A stretch of 64,000 nt of DNA from Eunapius fragilis (lineage: Eukaryota; Porifera; Demospongiae; Spongillida; Spongillidae), in NCBI GenBank assembly GCA_963681505.1, contig OY811992.1, positions 2,575,072-2,639,071 on the forward strand, given 5' to 3'. Positions 34,301 through 44,123 of this stretch are shown piece by piece. Both the position numbers and the translations under genes were made by a program. Position 1 is the first letter of the stretch; every line of letters begins with the position of its first letter. The notes below the pieces were generated by a model. It saw nothing but the letters and a program-made list of their open reading frames with translations. It searched no databases and had not been told where the DNA came from.

Positions 34301-36566
34301 AGTTATGTGTGCCAGAGCCATAATCCTCTGCATACTCTTTTTCTTGCATTGGAACCTTACCTTCCTGGATCTCCAGATCTTGGTCTCCTCAAGGACAGTG
34401 TGTGATATTCAGTTCCAACCCCTTCTGGTTTCCTTGCAATTTTAGTTACATGTGGTAGCCCTATGCAACAGCATCATGCATCTACATCAGCAGCCAATCC
34501 TCGCCAAATTCCCATGCATACTCTAGTCAGCACACAATGTTACACCAGGTGAGATGCCCCCCGCTGCGATTCCTATTGAAAGAATCCATGCACTGCACTT
34601 CGAATCGGCAACCATGGATCGTCTGCTAACTCTTCATCGGTGTAAATCAGGCCATATACCTCCCAAGAGCAAGGGCAGAGAATGGCCCATTTGTTTCTGT
34701 TCTCCACATATCCCTTTTCTCACCTCCTGAAGCCAGAGTCATTGCAAGAGAATGCCAAAGAAAAGCTGCAGCTGCTCATAATCACGAGGCTTCTGTGCCA
34801 TTTCAGTATGAGGTTGGTGGCTTCGATGAAAATTTGCGCCTGAGATCTGCAGGCATCATCATTGTCCAAAAATCCAACTCCGTGGACCTCTCGTGCAGTG
34901 GATGGTGTAATGCAGCCTTGCGCTGATATGCTCAGTTCAACAGTTACGTCACCCATTTTACGCCATTCAACACCATCGAGTACAATTCTATCATCATCGC
35001 CATTAGACTCTGCTGCCGTGTCCCGATTGCTCCAGTTGGTCCTTCTGCATCACGCACCATGCATACGGGCATAATCAAAGAGATGTACTTGATAATGAAC
35101 CGCAACGGATATTGAAAATGGAGAGTCTTACCTTTCTGAAACGTCCACAGGGAAAAAACACGTGGAATCATTTTGGAATCATTGTGTGATATTACAGAGA
35201 ATCACACACAAATCACACGCGTCAGATTTTCTATGTAAGATCACGCAATGATTTTTCAGAGGATTTAAAAATCCTCTGTAAAATCAGAACTTGATTCCAC
35301 GCGTTTTTTCCCTGTGGTCACTTGCTCGACGGATGCTCCATTTTCATCTACTTCGCACATCTCATAACTGTCACTGGTGCAGCTTTCATCGGAGGAAGTA
35401 TTGGAGCTACAGGAGTTTTCTTCTAACTCCTGCGAAACAACCCTGATGGACGTTAAGGGGGGGGGGGGGGGGGGGGGAGGGGGGGATTAAAGGCATTTGC
35501 CCCAGCTCCAACGTTCTAGCTGAAAAACGCTCCAAAACACCACCATTCAGCTTTACAATCCATTTTCGTGCCCGTCCTACTCCTTCCGACGCTTGTACGA
35601 CTCCTTTCTGTGTGGAAAACTTGCCTCGCACTCCGCTATGCCCTTCGCCATTGAAAGCGTGCACGCGACGATTCGGTTAAGAAATGAGAACGAAATAATT
35701 TTAATTCATAGAAAGAGCAATGTTTCAGCTTCGCATAGTATCAATTTGCAAATTTTTACATCACGAAAAAGTATCTTAGCATTATACACAAGAACGCCTA
35801 CAAGTAGGCTGTTTTTTGCCTTTGCGTAGGCGTGTGTTCGATATATCATTAATCTGCATGCAGAATAGCAGCCATGCTATGATTCTTTTAGATAAAGTAT
35901 GCATATATCTATTACTTGATACTCTGAATTATGAAGTTAAGAGTAATACCATTTCGTGCAATGTTCAAAACATCTTTCAATTGTCTAGCCACAAATCCTG
36001 CCAGGCCAGTGCAGGCATAACGAAGTGCTACAAAATACATGCAATATCTGTGTTTGTGTAACTTTGAGCGGATGGATATTCCTTTCTCCCTCACAAATAT
36101 ATATTTTTATGACTTACCCATAACCTCCATTAGATCTGATTGCCACTCATGATTCCATATTGTATTCATATAGATTTTATTTTACCCTATACAGAATCAT
36201 ATGCGTTCTCATAAGAAGCCATCTAAATTATCCATACTTTTTGGAAAAGCTGAAAGGAAAGTGGTCATCATTTTTCTGTACTATATACTTGTGGGAACTA
36301 TAGTACTTGTGGCATTTGGATTAAATTCCAATGATCACCATGTTTATAGACAGAAGCTGCTAACCTATTTTGCCTGTGAAAGCACAACACCAGGGAACTG
36401 TGACAATGCTAAAAGTGGTGCTTTAAGATATCTCAACCCTGAAATAAACGATATCGCCTATATACTTCTCGCTCTTTTCCCACTTGTAAACTTGGTGTAT
36501 GCATTTAATTATGAAGAGCTCAAGCAAATCTGCTGCGCGCGGTTTCACGTGAAGAAAACTCATAAG
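18356..36566 (+). CDS. Frizzled/Smoothened-like class F receptor A with leader TM exon
   Basis: Exons: 18,356-18,535; 31,564-31,960; 32,019-32,241; 32,310-32,365; 32,520-32,624; 32,674-33,017; 36,195-36,566. All phases agree and give about 559 residues; a further 3' exon is likely after the donor at 36,567. Exon 1 encodes a hydrophobic segment at residues 23-52 after a polar start. Exon 2 is a cysteine-rich Frizzled-type domain (CRDAALPILCLYLFPLC, ECTSISTDTC). Exon 3 carries ENFVFIRNSCLPECPNW and TM1. Exons 4-6 carry TM2-TM5, exon 7 TM6-TM7. The family binds Wnt-like or other extracellular ligands at the plasma membrane; no KTxxxW Dishevelled motif is visible. The roughly 13-kb intron 1 is full of transposons, while introns 2, 3 and 5 are 58, 68 and 49 bp. 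Linking exon 1 to the rest rests on gene B having the same arrangement. Confidence 0.75.
19017..19080. repeat. Fragment related to the 26.3/29.5-kb repeat
   Basis: TAGCTGAGGAGAAA, then TTCTTCTTGTATTTTCTTCC and GGTGATTAA match in inverted orientation part of 29,400-29,510. Confidence 0.6.
19640..19725. repeat. Short tandem repeat of about 22 bp
   Basis: Three to four copies of GGCCACACATGGTTTTGGTT. Confidence 0.85.
19839..20680. mobile_element. 842-bp element with GGTCCGGGCGGACC palindrome clusters at both ends
   Basis: Both ends begin TGTCAC in inverted orientation, followed by clusters of GGTCCG/CGGACC motifs (19,852-19,960 and 20,560-20,665) such as AATTTTGGTCCGGGCGGACC. The centre has no convincing gene. 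The architecture resembles 13,151-14,493 with a different palindrome. No clear target duplication. Confidence 0.6.
20681..20819. mobile_element. MITE with ATTACGTCACGC ends
   Basis: The left end GGCCATCCATAAGGTACGTC and the right end, in reverse complement GGGGCTGTTCATAAATTACG, form imperfect inverted repeats. Same family as 4,173-4,310. It starts exactly where the preceding element ends. Confidence 0.7.
20820..21680. other. Non-coding part inside the pogo element
   Basis: No gene or transposon end recognised; AT-rich with short direct repeats such as the doubled AATGAGG near 20,971. Confidence 0.4.
21683..21963. repeat. Foldback with poly-G and poly-C outer ends
   Basis: Arms of about 110 bp (21,709-21,818 and 21,852-21,938) are near-complementary around an AT-rich centre; for example AACGGAAAAGTAACACTCGG is inverted on the right. 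The left arm has an 8-bp duplication. A G-rich run precedes the left arm and a C run of about 25 follows the right arm, so even the homopolymers are complementary. Confidence 0.85.
22231..22690 (-). mobile_element. 5'-truncated LINE, C-terminal end of the reverse-transcriptase ORF
   Basis: Read on the minus strand from about 22,685, a frame gives RLSHLRYSIRLQNFNLRSLE, then RRVYCDIVQCYKIAYKLVD, a stop, and RGHSLKLKPVG, then RYNFFSQRVIKVWNSLPSNV and SLDAFKSRLK. This is the usual C-terminal pattern of CR1/L2/jockey-like non-LTR retrotransposons. A short (TTCAA)n tail at about 22,231-22,250 fits a LINE 3' end. Confidence 0.75.
22691..23877. other. Non-coding part before the pogo transposase
   Basis: No supported exon. 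A small repeat of GAGTTCCGYGAG occurs at about 23,585 and 23,624. Probably old element sequence. Confidence 0.4.
23878..25669 (+). pseudogene. Pogo/Tigger-like transposase relic
   Basis: An N-terminal psq/CENP-B-type helix-turn-helix (LSLGEKLKVIEQLEQGGSQR, EIAITMGVSKTQIQQI) starts near 23,910. After a frameshift near 24,140 comes a second DNA-binding part (KFKASDGWLARWRWR). Catalytic residues follow: D in NMDETGLFYR (24,420), D in VMDNFSGHD (24,755) and D in FQPLDQGVISILK (24,850). A further frameshift near 24,660 and a stop at 24,960 break the frame. The tail continues at 25,181-25,669 with acidic residues. Not translatable as one protein. Confidence 0.85.
26048..26538. repeat. Two-module repeat, left copy
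   Basis: Module X (26,048-26,280) recurs inverted at 29,182-29,421. Module Y (26,289-26,538; begins ACGGTAAGCCATTCCGTTC and ends with CGCAATGTGCGAGC motifs) recurs in direct orientation at 29,454-29,724. The pair brackets the hAT relic. Confidence 0.8.
26539..27254. other. Spacer before the hAT relic
   Basis: Contains a direct duplication of about 29 bp (GATGCTGAGAAGTTAACAAC) at 26,733-26,788. No gene recognised. Confidence 0.5.
27255..28979 (-). pseudogene. hAT-superfamily transposase relic (ZMYM1/DUF4371-like)
   Basis: From 28,979 downwards: an N-terminal region with FREHQTSACHLLAIDS, then NGYFSLMADECTDVSNKEQL, typical of the DUF4371 RNase-H fold. CHGHAFSLAVHDMIK is in another frame near 28,230. 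The helical insert has MRARIIGVKAQMESFQYFFG, and the C-terminal hAT dimerisation motif NPATNVVSERSF is near 27,260. Frameshifts near 28,320 and 28,180 and a stop after EYF (about 27,625) inactivate it. Terminal inverted repeats are not resolved. Confidence 0.85.
29182..29724. repeat. Two-module repeat, right copy
   Basis: Module X (29,182-29,421) is inverted relative to 26,048-26,280; module Y (29,454-29,724) is in the same orientation as 26,289-26,538. A 32-bp spacer separates them here versus an A-tract of about 8 bp in the left copy. Confidence 0.8.
30005..30390 (+). pseudogene. Tigger/pogo-type transposase fragment
   Basis: Contains SVVQPLDQGIIACFYRKWRA followed by KLACACRGCM, the end of a pogo-type DDE domain. 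In another frame come IPDEVIKNCWRILPF and acidic/Lys residues. It is distinct in sequence from the transposase at 23.9-25.7 kb. N-terminal half absent. Confidence 0.75.
30391..31563. other. Rest of gene A intron 1, with a telomere-like motif and a long poly-G
   Basis: GTTAGGGTTAGGGTTTAGGG lies at about 30,967-30,987, two TTAGGG units and a variant. An A10 run followed by about 34 G occupies 31,258-31,301. No gene recognised. Confidence 0.6.
35145..35317. mobile_element. MITE with CCACAGGGAAAAAACRCG ends
   Basis: Left end CCACAGGGAAAAAACACGTG and right end, in reverse complement, CCACAGGGAAAAAACGCGTG. A short internal palindrome AGAGGATTTAAAAATCCTCT lies at about 35,258-35,278. Single similar ends occur at about 40,864 and 43,669. 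Confidence 0.8.
35457..35490. repeat. Poly-G tract
   Basis: About 30 G with a single A. Homopolymer length is likely unreliable. Confidence 0.9.
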
Positions 36567-37963
36567 GTAAGCTGCCATATTAGAACCGGTTTTTAAACGG
36601 ACTGTACAAGTCAAACGCATCGTCTGGAGGACGTTTTAACACCACCAAGTGTCACTACTGATGGATGCGCACCATACCATCGTTTTAAAAGTTTTCCAGC
36701 ACCTTTTGTTTTGTATATCCACTCGCACCTCTGAGGGGGGGGGGTTCGCGATGAGTGCCAAATTAGAACAGGGGGGTGTGTCGTAGCTTTTTTAATAGTT
36801 TCAATCGTACAGACAACCAGCAACGCCGCCAACATATCTAGAAGTATCCGAAGTGAAGTTCTAAACACACAAAAAAATACATTTGCGTTCGCTGTCTGCA
36901 ACTATGTCACTTTCTGTTAGTTCGAGGGGTAGTGATTTAAAAAACGCCATGCATTGCAAGAGCTAGCAAAAGCCCTCATTTTCCCCATCTTTCTATTCAT
37001 AAGTCATGAGACATCGATTTTAAGCTTAAAACTTTGTTATAAGTGGTTACGCGGAAGAGCTACTTCAAGTCAAAGAGAGGCTTCGTGACCTCCATTGAAA
37101 ATTACCGGAAGTGAGTACTAAATGAGCCATAGCTTGCATGGTGGAAATTGGCATCGCTAAGTTACGGTTATAACACAAATCTACGCAAGAAAGAATGAGT
37201 TTCAAATCCCTACCTCTTCTACAGCCCCCTGAGAATCGCTGGAATTCAGCAAAACAAAACTTGTTTACCTATACTTGGTTAAATTATTGTAATAAATATT
37301 ATTGGAAAATTATTGATAGATGCGCGTATATCGGGCACACAATCGGCTATGATTTTTATGGCGTTCAGATCAGTGGTGACATGTCCTTGGCACTGCAGTT
37401 TGGCCTTATATTTACCAAATGCTAGGCCTACTTCCTTTGACCCCACGAACGGGTCGGTTCTGTGGAGCGATATCGTTTACATAAGTCCATCGTGACATCT
37501 TTACTATTAACTGGGATAGGCGCTTTCCCTTTCGCTGCCAGCCATTTCTTCCACGCTTGGCCTCCAAGAAATAAGAGGTTTACTAACTAGCTTTCGTACG
37601 TACGTAAAAACAAATTAACTACTTAGGGGCGTAGTTCGCTAAAGGGTATTATCAACTGTGGTTATAGGCTGCGGTTATTCTGACCCCCCCCCTGTTCCAA
37701 TAAGGCCAACCTGTTCTAATATGGCAGTTTACCTTACACCTGGTGCTACTGCTTAGTAGTTTTGAAGGCCGAATATGAACAACAACTGGCTATTCCATAT
37801 CCTGAAGAGAAACTGAAGTTATAGTTTAATTATTATAATTTTAATTTTATTTGACTGCAATCCCTGTAATGATTCATTATCAATTTGTAATAAAAAGAAA
37901 CGTACAATTTACGTATAACTAAAAGGGCTAGCTAATTAATATAAATGACCAATGGTATATATG
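36567..37963. other. Non-coding region downstream of gene A exon 7
   Basis: A last coding exon of gene A is probably somewhere here but I could not identify it. Short frames at 36,611-36,901 and 37,195-37,495 have no recognisable similarity. Confidence 0.4.
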
Positions 37964-38249
37964 ACAAGTAAATAAAAACATTCTCTACGAGAAAGTTGGT
38001 GGGATATAGGATTTGATTATGACATTGGTGGTGTAAAAAGCAAGGAAACAAGGTCTTATCAGAAGGGAAAATGTCATAGTCCTATATTTAGCACATTTCT
38101 AGGGCATGTGTTGTTTGTGTGCTAAATATAGGACTATGACATTTTCCCTTCTGATAAGACCTTGTTTCCTTGCTTTTTACACCACCAATGTCATAATCAA
38201 ATCCTATATCCCACCAACTTTCTCGTAGAGAATGTTTTTATTTACTTGT
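37964..38249. mobile_element. Perfect-arm hairpin MITE, copy 2
   Basis: A 286-bp element beginning ACAAGTAAATAAAAACATTC like copy 1. Its arms of about 132 bp are exact reverse complements by eye, around a loop of about 22 bp. Between copies 1 and 2 the arms share ends and the block GGTGGTGTAAAAAGCA but differ at many internal sites, with indels. Confidence 0.95.
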
Positions 38250-39590
38250 TTTCTTAATTTTTTTTTTTCATATATTATATAAAAGCGAGTCCTCCAGCCG
38301 ATTCTGAAGCTATTGGTGAAATTTTCATCGCTTAGAAATGTTCCTGTCCTGAGTTATGCGTTGCCAAGAAGAAGGAGAAGGAGAAGAAGAAGAAGAATAA
38401 GAAGACGACCCGCCCCTTGTTCCGAGACTGGGTACGAGGACGGGCAGTATACTCTTGTTCTCAACAACCACGCGGTTCAGCGACATGAAACAAAAACGAA
38501 ACTACTCATTTTTGACTTCTAGATCGATTGCTAAAACAAGCTACACGATCCGATCGTCGGGAGTGTTGTTACAGACGGGTCGCGTTTTTTTTAATGACAT
38601 TCATAGTCGGGGTCAAATCCTATATGGAAGTTTCTAACGGAACTTCCGATGATTGTGAAAAAAAAAAAAGAGAGGCTTGGGTTCCTTCACATGCGCAATT
38701 ATAGCTCTTCCTACCATCAGAATTGTTAGACTGAGTTATGCTACAGCAGCAAGTGAGGTTGATGCTAGAGCTGTTGGAGATATCACTTCGTCACTTCTAA
38801 TCAGTCTGCATATGATATATAGTATGGAAAAAAAAAAAAAAACATTTTTTGATATTTACTTATTCCCAGCATGAGTATATCGCTGTGCTAGTCATTAGTG
38901 TAACAGAACAAGCTTTTGAGTCCGTCTATTGGTGCAATATTAGGAGTGCACTTGAGAACCTGCTTCGACAGAATCTGAAATAGAAACGAAAGAACGTGCC
39001 ATTCTCAATTAAGCCTGAGCACGAGGGAGATAGAACTCATTCACATGATGTGCACTAATGTACATGGTACATTTCGTACTCATTGAGGGCATGAATCGGA
39101 TCGATCTTATAACGCTATAGGCAGACTAGGCCGGCAGCTGCCTAGAGACAACACCTACACATGTACCAGAGGTACAATTGAACATGAAATTGCAATGCCA
39201 CGTTTTTAATATATTCGTCCGCTAATTATAATCACTTCTCATGCATACATGCGAGTGCTACATTAATTTTACTTGGAAAAGGGGGGTGGGGGAAGAATGT
39301 GCAGAATAACATAATGCATGTGTTTGATGCCAATAAGCGTTCCAGCCATTGCATATTGTGGTACATGCATGCGCGGTCATGCAAACATTGTGACGATATG
39401 CATGCATTCATGCTTGCCAGTAGATTTACCATGCTAGGCCTCTGTAACGTTTTTTCCGCTTATAGGTATCCCAAAAAACAAAAGAACCAAGTAGTATTTT
39501 CCAAGTAAATGTAGGCAGATAAAACGAACACAATAATGCTTAACTTGCCCGCTCACTTTCAAAGGAACAGATTAATTCGATTGGAGCATG
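38250..39590. other. Non-coding spacer
   Basis: A (GAA)n-like tract lies at about 38,368-38,403. CGAGACTGGGTACGAGGACG near 38,421 is a weak relative of the TAGTCTCGTACCCAGACC MITE ends. No gene recognised. Confidence 0.5.
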
Positions 39591-40384
39591 GATATTAGAG
39601 TAATGGATTGGAAACATCACACGTGACCATTTACAGAAGTAGTATACGTACAATCCGTGTTTCGACTATTTGGGGCGTGACCGCAGAGAAGTTAATAAGT
39701 TTGACACTTATTCGTACATTTGGTCGTGTTTAACCGGTGAGAAACGTAGGTTACGATGGGTTTAACCATTTTAAACATTAACCAAAATATTTGTTAGCCT
39801 GCTATCGACTGCAAAAGCTTTGTGGGACTCTGCGCTTAGTAACGTAGGCTACCGTAGAGCCATCTATACGTTTTTTGGTAGCCCGTGCGACAATACATTT
39901 AATTGTGTATCATAAATATATAGGTAGCGTGAAACACAGGGCGTGTACTGTGTATTAATAGCCGAACTTGATTCATGGGACTGGATCACATCTTCTAGTA
40001 GGTGTTTATAAGATCTGCACATCGGAACATAAAGAAAAATCATCGAGTTATTTGATGATGTCGAGGTCTTATATACAGTGCACTCCGATCTCGTTCTTTT
40101 AATATTCGTACCGATGTTTGATATGCTATGTGTGATATGTATATTATTATCTTCTTACACTTCTTTTTGGTTTTGCTCTAAGCTATCATGGGAAAGAGGA
40201 AGAGGAAGTAGAGGTTCGTAATACCTGTGGCATACGATGCTACGGTGACAGTAGGACTGGAACCAGTAGATTCGGGAGGTACAACAAGTGCAGTGGCCAT
40301 TGAAGCATACGATACATTTATTGTAGCGGACTGTACGCAACAAATGAGGTCATAGTCCTGTTTCCAATCCATTACTCTAATATC
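39591..40384. mobile_element. Candidate 794-bp non-autonomous element with 26-bp perfect inverted ends
   Basis: 39,591-39,616 (GATATTAGAGTAATGGATTG plus GAAACA) is exactly inverted at 40,359-40,384. The interior has no convincing reading frame. No target duplication is evident, so the family is unknown. Confidence 0.6.
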
Positions 40385-42560
40385 TATTATTGGAGTCTTT
40401 AAAACACTAAGACAACCGACAACATGGCATAGCTTATCGTTGGAACCAATTCAGTTCCTCAGTATTAGCGTGTGGCCAGCAACCTTCATGCTATTAAGTA
40501 AAGGGAGAGACGGCGAACAATTTTTGCATTGGCACAATTGTTTGTCAGTGGAGTTTGAATTAATCTGGTCCTTAATTAAGTTACGGTCGATGGAGGGATA
40601 ATGGTCATAGAGAAGGTATCTCATGTTAAGCGGACAGAATTGTACAGGTAGTTTTCTGATTTTTCGATATGTGTATACACACCGATTTCTATTAATGGCA
40701 CATTTTCTGAATATGCAATAGTTCACACTGACTCGTACCTGCACTATGTTTGTGCCAATTGTATGGCTGTGCTGGCATTGAATTTGTATTGATTCAAGTC
40801 TTTTATTCTCTTAGCTTACAGTGAGTCTTACCACCATGCAGTGCATGGAGTAATTACTACTGCACACAGGGGAAAAAACGCGTCAAATCAATTTTTGTTT
40901 ACAGATGATTGAGCACACCTGCGAAAGAGTATTGTTCAATCATGCGATGAGTTTACAAGTGATTACAATCATTTATGAAATCAAAGGTCTTTTTTTGCTG
41001 CATGTGCTGAGGTGGGAGGCCTCATTCATGGCGTCATTATACTTCAAAAGTCACAAGGAAGGTAGCAGCCGGTTGCATGTAGGCTTTAGAACTTTGCCCT
41101 TAATTTGAATGCTTAAACCTTTTTTTTGCCGACAGATATCCCATTGTGGTTGATTCCAAACTGCATGGCTGTCGGAGCGCTTTATTCATACTTTTGGTAC
41201 ATGTAGTATAATGGTATTTTGATTTATAGCAGTCGTGGCACCAAACGATAGCAATTTCTAGCTGCTCCTCTCTGTTTGAATGAATCTATTGAGTGCAAGT
41301 CAACAGAAGCAGATTGGAGATCCGTTTAGCGTTAGGTGGTGTTAGAGCTGTCACGAGGGCTCGTTCAACCTTCGGTAGCGGTATCATTTAAGCGAGCGAA
41401 TGCATAAGCAGTCTCGCACAAGAGGAACTGGCCTTACCATAGATACATTATTGGAAGCGCATTACGTCAGCCATTGAGCCTGTACGTAACCGCGCTAATC
41501 ACACCTTTCAGGTGGTTAAATCCGGGCAAAGTGTTCAGAACGTGGTCCCATTAACGCTTGTTAGGCCTTTCTCATCCTCATTTTGAAAGGTATCGTGTGT
41601 TGGTTCTGTGAATGGTGCACAATAATCTTTTAAGAACTGAAGAACCTACCCTTCTCATAAATGGAGGGAAAATTAACAGATTTCGTCAACCGTTTATTTT
41701 ACTTCAACAGTACGTAACAACTGGGCAGTCCATAGTCATTATTATATCTAGGTGCACAGTGTTTTGGATACATAACAAACAAGCTAGCCGCTGCTAGCCA
41801 CAGAAAATGTGTGGCTAAGATGTGGTAGGACGTTGCTAGACAGTAATGTGTTGTTGCTTGCTAGCAGAACCTATAAAATTTTGAGTGCACTTATACACTA
41901 CTACGGTGATGTAATCGCACTACAAGCTGACGAAATCAATGACATAATGTTACAAGAAGCCATTTTATTTATGTCGTCATTTGGTTTAGTAATTTGAAAA
42001 TTATAAAAATACTACACTGCGGCATGGTACGGTATGTTATCTCTGGTTACAGCTAGAGTTCTTTGCATCTTCTTTCGTCTGTACCTTAACTATCCTTATA
42101 CTGGTGGAATGGCGGTACTGTAAACAGCATAGGGCCTACCTTTATTTTATTAAGTCATATAATAATGCAGTATGCGCTGTTAGGTCTAGCGATGTGACAT
42201 GCACATCAGAAATTTGATCGTGGCCCACCCACAGCAGTGCGATTAGCCTGCGCGCGGACTGTCCTGTTTTTATACTAGGGTATACATGCTACATACGTAC
42301 TGCAATTCTAATTAAAGCTTCCCCCTAGATGCATGGACCGGAAATAAATATGGGTTTACAATAGTATTGGGCTACATACACCCCCCACTACGAAGTAACC
42401 ATTCACTCCTACCACCTTTTAGATACCACATCCTCGACATGATTTTTATATGCAACCCCTCCACCCCCTGGCCCTAATGATGAATACAATGTCACCAAGA
42501 CACTATATTTGTATGTTACCCCCCACCCCCCACAGAGTGACACTCCCTGAAGGACATGGT

Positions 42561-42602
<42 letters not shown>

Positions 42603-42951
42603 CACACACACACACTCAACCACACACATTTGCACACATACCCTCTGGGACAAAGATACTCTCTCTGACATGGCACTCCATATGCACCTGTGCCCCCCAC
42701 CACCCACCCCCCTACCCCCAGCTCTGGAATGACAGCCTCCCCTGCAGGGACACAACGATTTAAACCTAACCATTTAAATGGTTATGGCCTATGTGACGAA
42801 ACACTCATTAACTCATGATACGTGGAAGTAGTGCATACACTTTGTGCAATGATTGGGGCTGCCTTGTCATGTTATGTTTGTGCATTGGCTCACTGTGGCA
42901 GTAAAGGCTAACATGCACCATATGTATGCTCCACACCTGTACATTGTCCAG
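40385..42951. other. Gene-poor stretch with a CA microsatellite
   Basis: No exon with recognisable similarity between 40,385 and 42,940. A (CA)n tract lies at 42,561-42,616, flanked by C-rich, promoter-unlike sequence. One solitary MITE end is at about 40,864. Confidence 0.5.
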
Positions 42952-43134
42952 ATGCCTGGAGGTCGCTACTTTCAAGGTCCATCGCTACAACTGATTGTTG
43001 CGGCAGCAGTGGGAGTGGCTAGCGGCATCTACATATTTCAGCCCTACTTTAGATCAGTAGGTTCTGATCGTCATCACAAGGAGGGCACACCCACTGGGGT
43101 ACAGCTTAGTGACACTGCCAGCAAGAACAACTGA
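42952..43134 (+). CDS. PIGBOS1-like single-pass mitochondrial microprotein
   Basis: The ATG at 42,952 opens a 60-residue protein: MPGGRYFQGPSLQL, a hydrophobic stretch with VAAAVGVASGIYIFQPYF, then a polar tail rich in Ser, Lys and Thr. The segment VASGIYIFQPYF and the overall size match vertebrate PIGBOS1 (54 residues), an outer-mitochondrial-membrane protein at ER-mitochondria contacts, whose membrane segment also ends in a G-x-YIFQP-x-F motif. An upstream in-frame ATG at 42,853 exists, but the preceding TTGTCCAG looks like a splice acceptor, so 42,952 is preferred. It is convergent with the ACOX gene, whose stop lies 437 bp downstream. Similarity is short, so orthology is likely but not proven. 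Confidence 0.6.
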   Translation: MPGGRYFQGPSLQLIVAAAVGVASGIYIFQPYFRSVGSDRHHKEGTPTGVQLSDTASKNN

Positions 43135-43570
43135 CTATCCTCGTGTGCATGTTTTTATGTGTTCTCTCTGTGTGACCAGGTTACTGTTGCCATTGTAAGC
43201 TAGTGAGTTACAATGCATACCTCTACAGGGAAGGGGCTCTAAAGTGGGAGGTATGGAGGTTACAATGGTACTACAGGAATGGTACGTGCTGTGGCATTAC
43301 AATGTATGGGAGGGGATCCAGCATGTGTGGAGGCATCCTGTTGCATACCTGGGCCAGCCACAGGTTACGGGTTTTTTAAAGGCCGCATGCTTAAACATTT
43401 CATATCACAGGGATCATCTCTAATGTTGCTCAGTATACTAGGTGCATGTATGCAGTGTGTACTTCAGGGATGAGGGAGGGAGGGAGGAGGTTATACTGTG
43501 TGTTGAGAATCCAATGGCTGTTCGCAATATACACTGCAGAACAAATAACTCTTGGGGCTGACATAGATGA

Positions 43571-44081
43571 TCATAACTTGGATTTCGTGCTTTCCATAAG
43601 TGGTTTCAAATATTTCCTGTAGATGTCATGTACCTGCAAGAACACATCAATTTGAACGCTCAGTGCACCACAGGGAAAAATTACGCATATGGCGTTGTGA
43701 TCAATATAAAGGGTGTCCCGCAATCAGGGAAAATTAACCATGAGAAGTTAATTAAAATGGTTAATTCTTAGCAAGAAAGAAAACTCCAAGGTGAAGAAAT
43801 TGGAAATGCAAGATTTCATAACTTGAAATGGGTGGTCGCCTAATCTTGATAGAGTGGTCTGAGTTTAATAAATTATAATTATTTACCATACACTTTAGAT
43901 GCAGGATGAGTAAAGTAATTCTTTTGTATCAATGTTCCATCCTCAATTACACGTTACTCCAATTACATGCATGTAACCACAAAGTGTTTGAACTATTTGT
44001 CTTAACAGTCTCCTTAGATTGTGTGACTGTGTCAAAACCATAACCTAAATGTAGGATTGCTAGATTGATCAAATGTGGAAT

Positions 44082-44123
<42 letters not shown>

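Larger units (their letters stand above)
33098..35840 (-). mobile_element. PiggyBac-like element relic in gene A intron 6
   Basis: On the minus strand, frames between about 34,450 and 33,890 give KPEGVGTEYHTLS, LEIQEGKVPMQEKEYAEDYG, FVADSAFDSFKTAELHKHHG and RGDHCVLQANIDGRQYMAVG, followed by WNGKKLKMFI. These match the end of the DDE_Tnp_1_7 domain of piggyBac-derived proteins. Frames are interrupted and N-terminal parts are not recognised. GCCTACTTGTAGGC palindromes at about 33,104 and the related CGCCTACAAGTAGGC at about 35,792 may mark the ends; this is inference. Gene B intron 6 is only 428 bp against 3,177 bp here, consistent with an insertion of about 2.7 kb. Confidence 0.65.
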
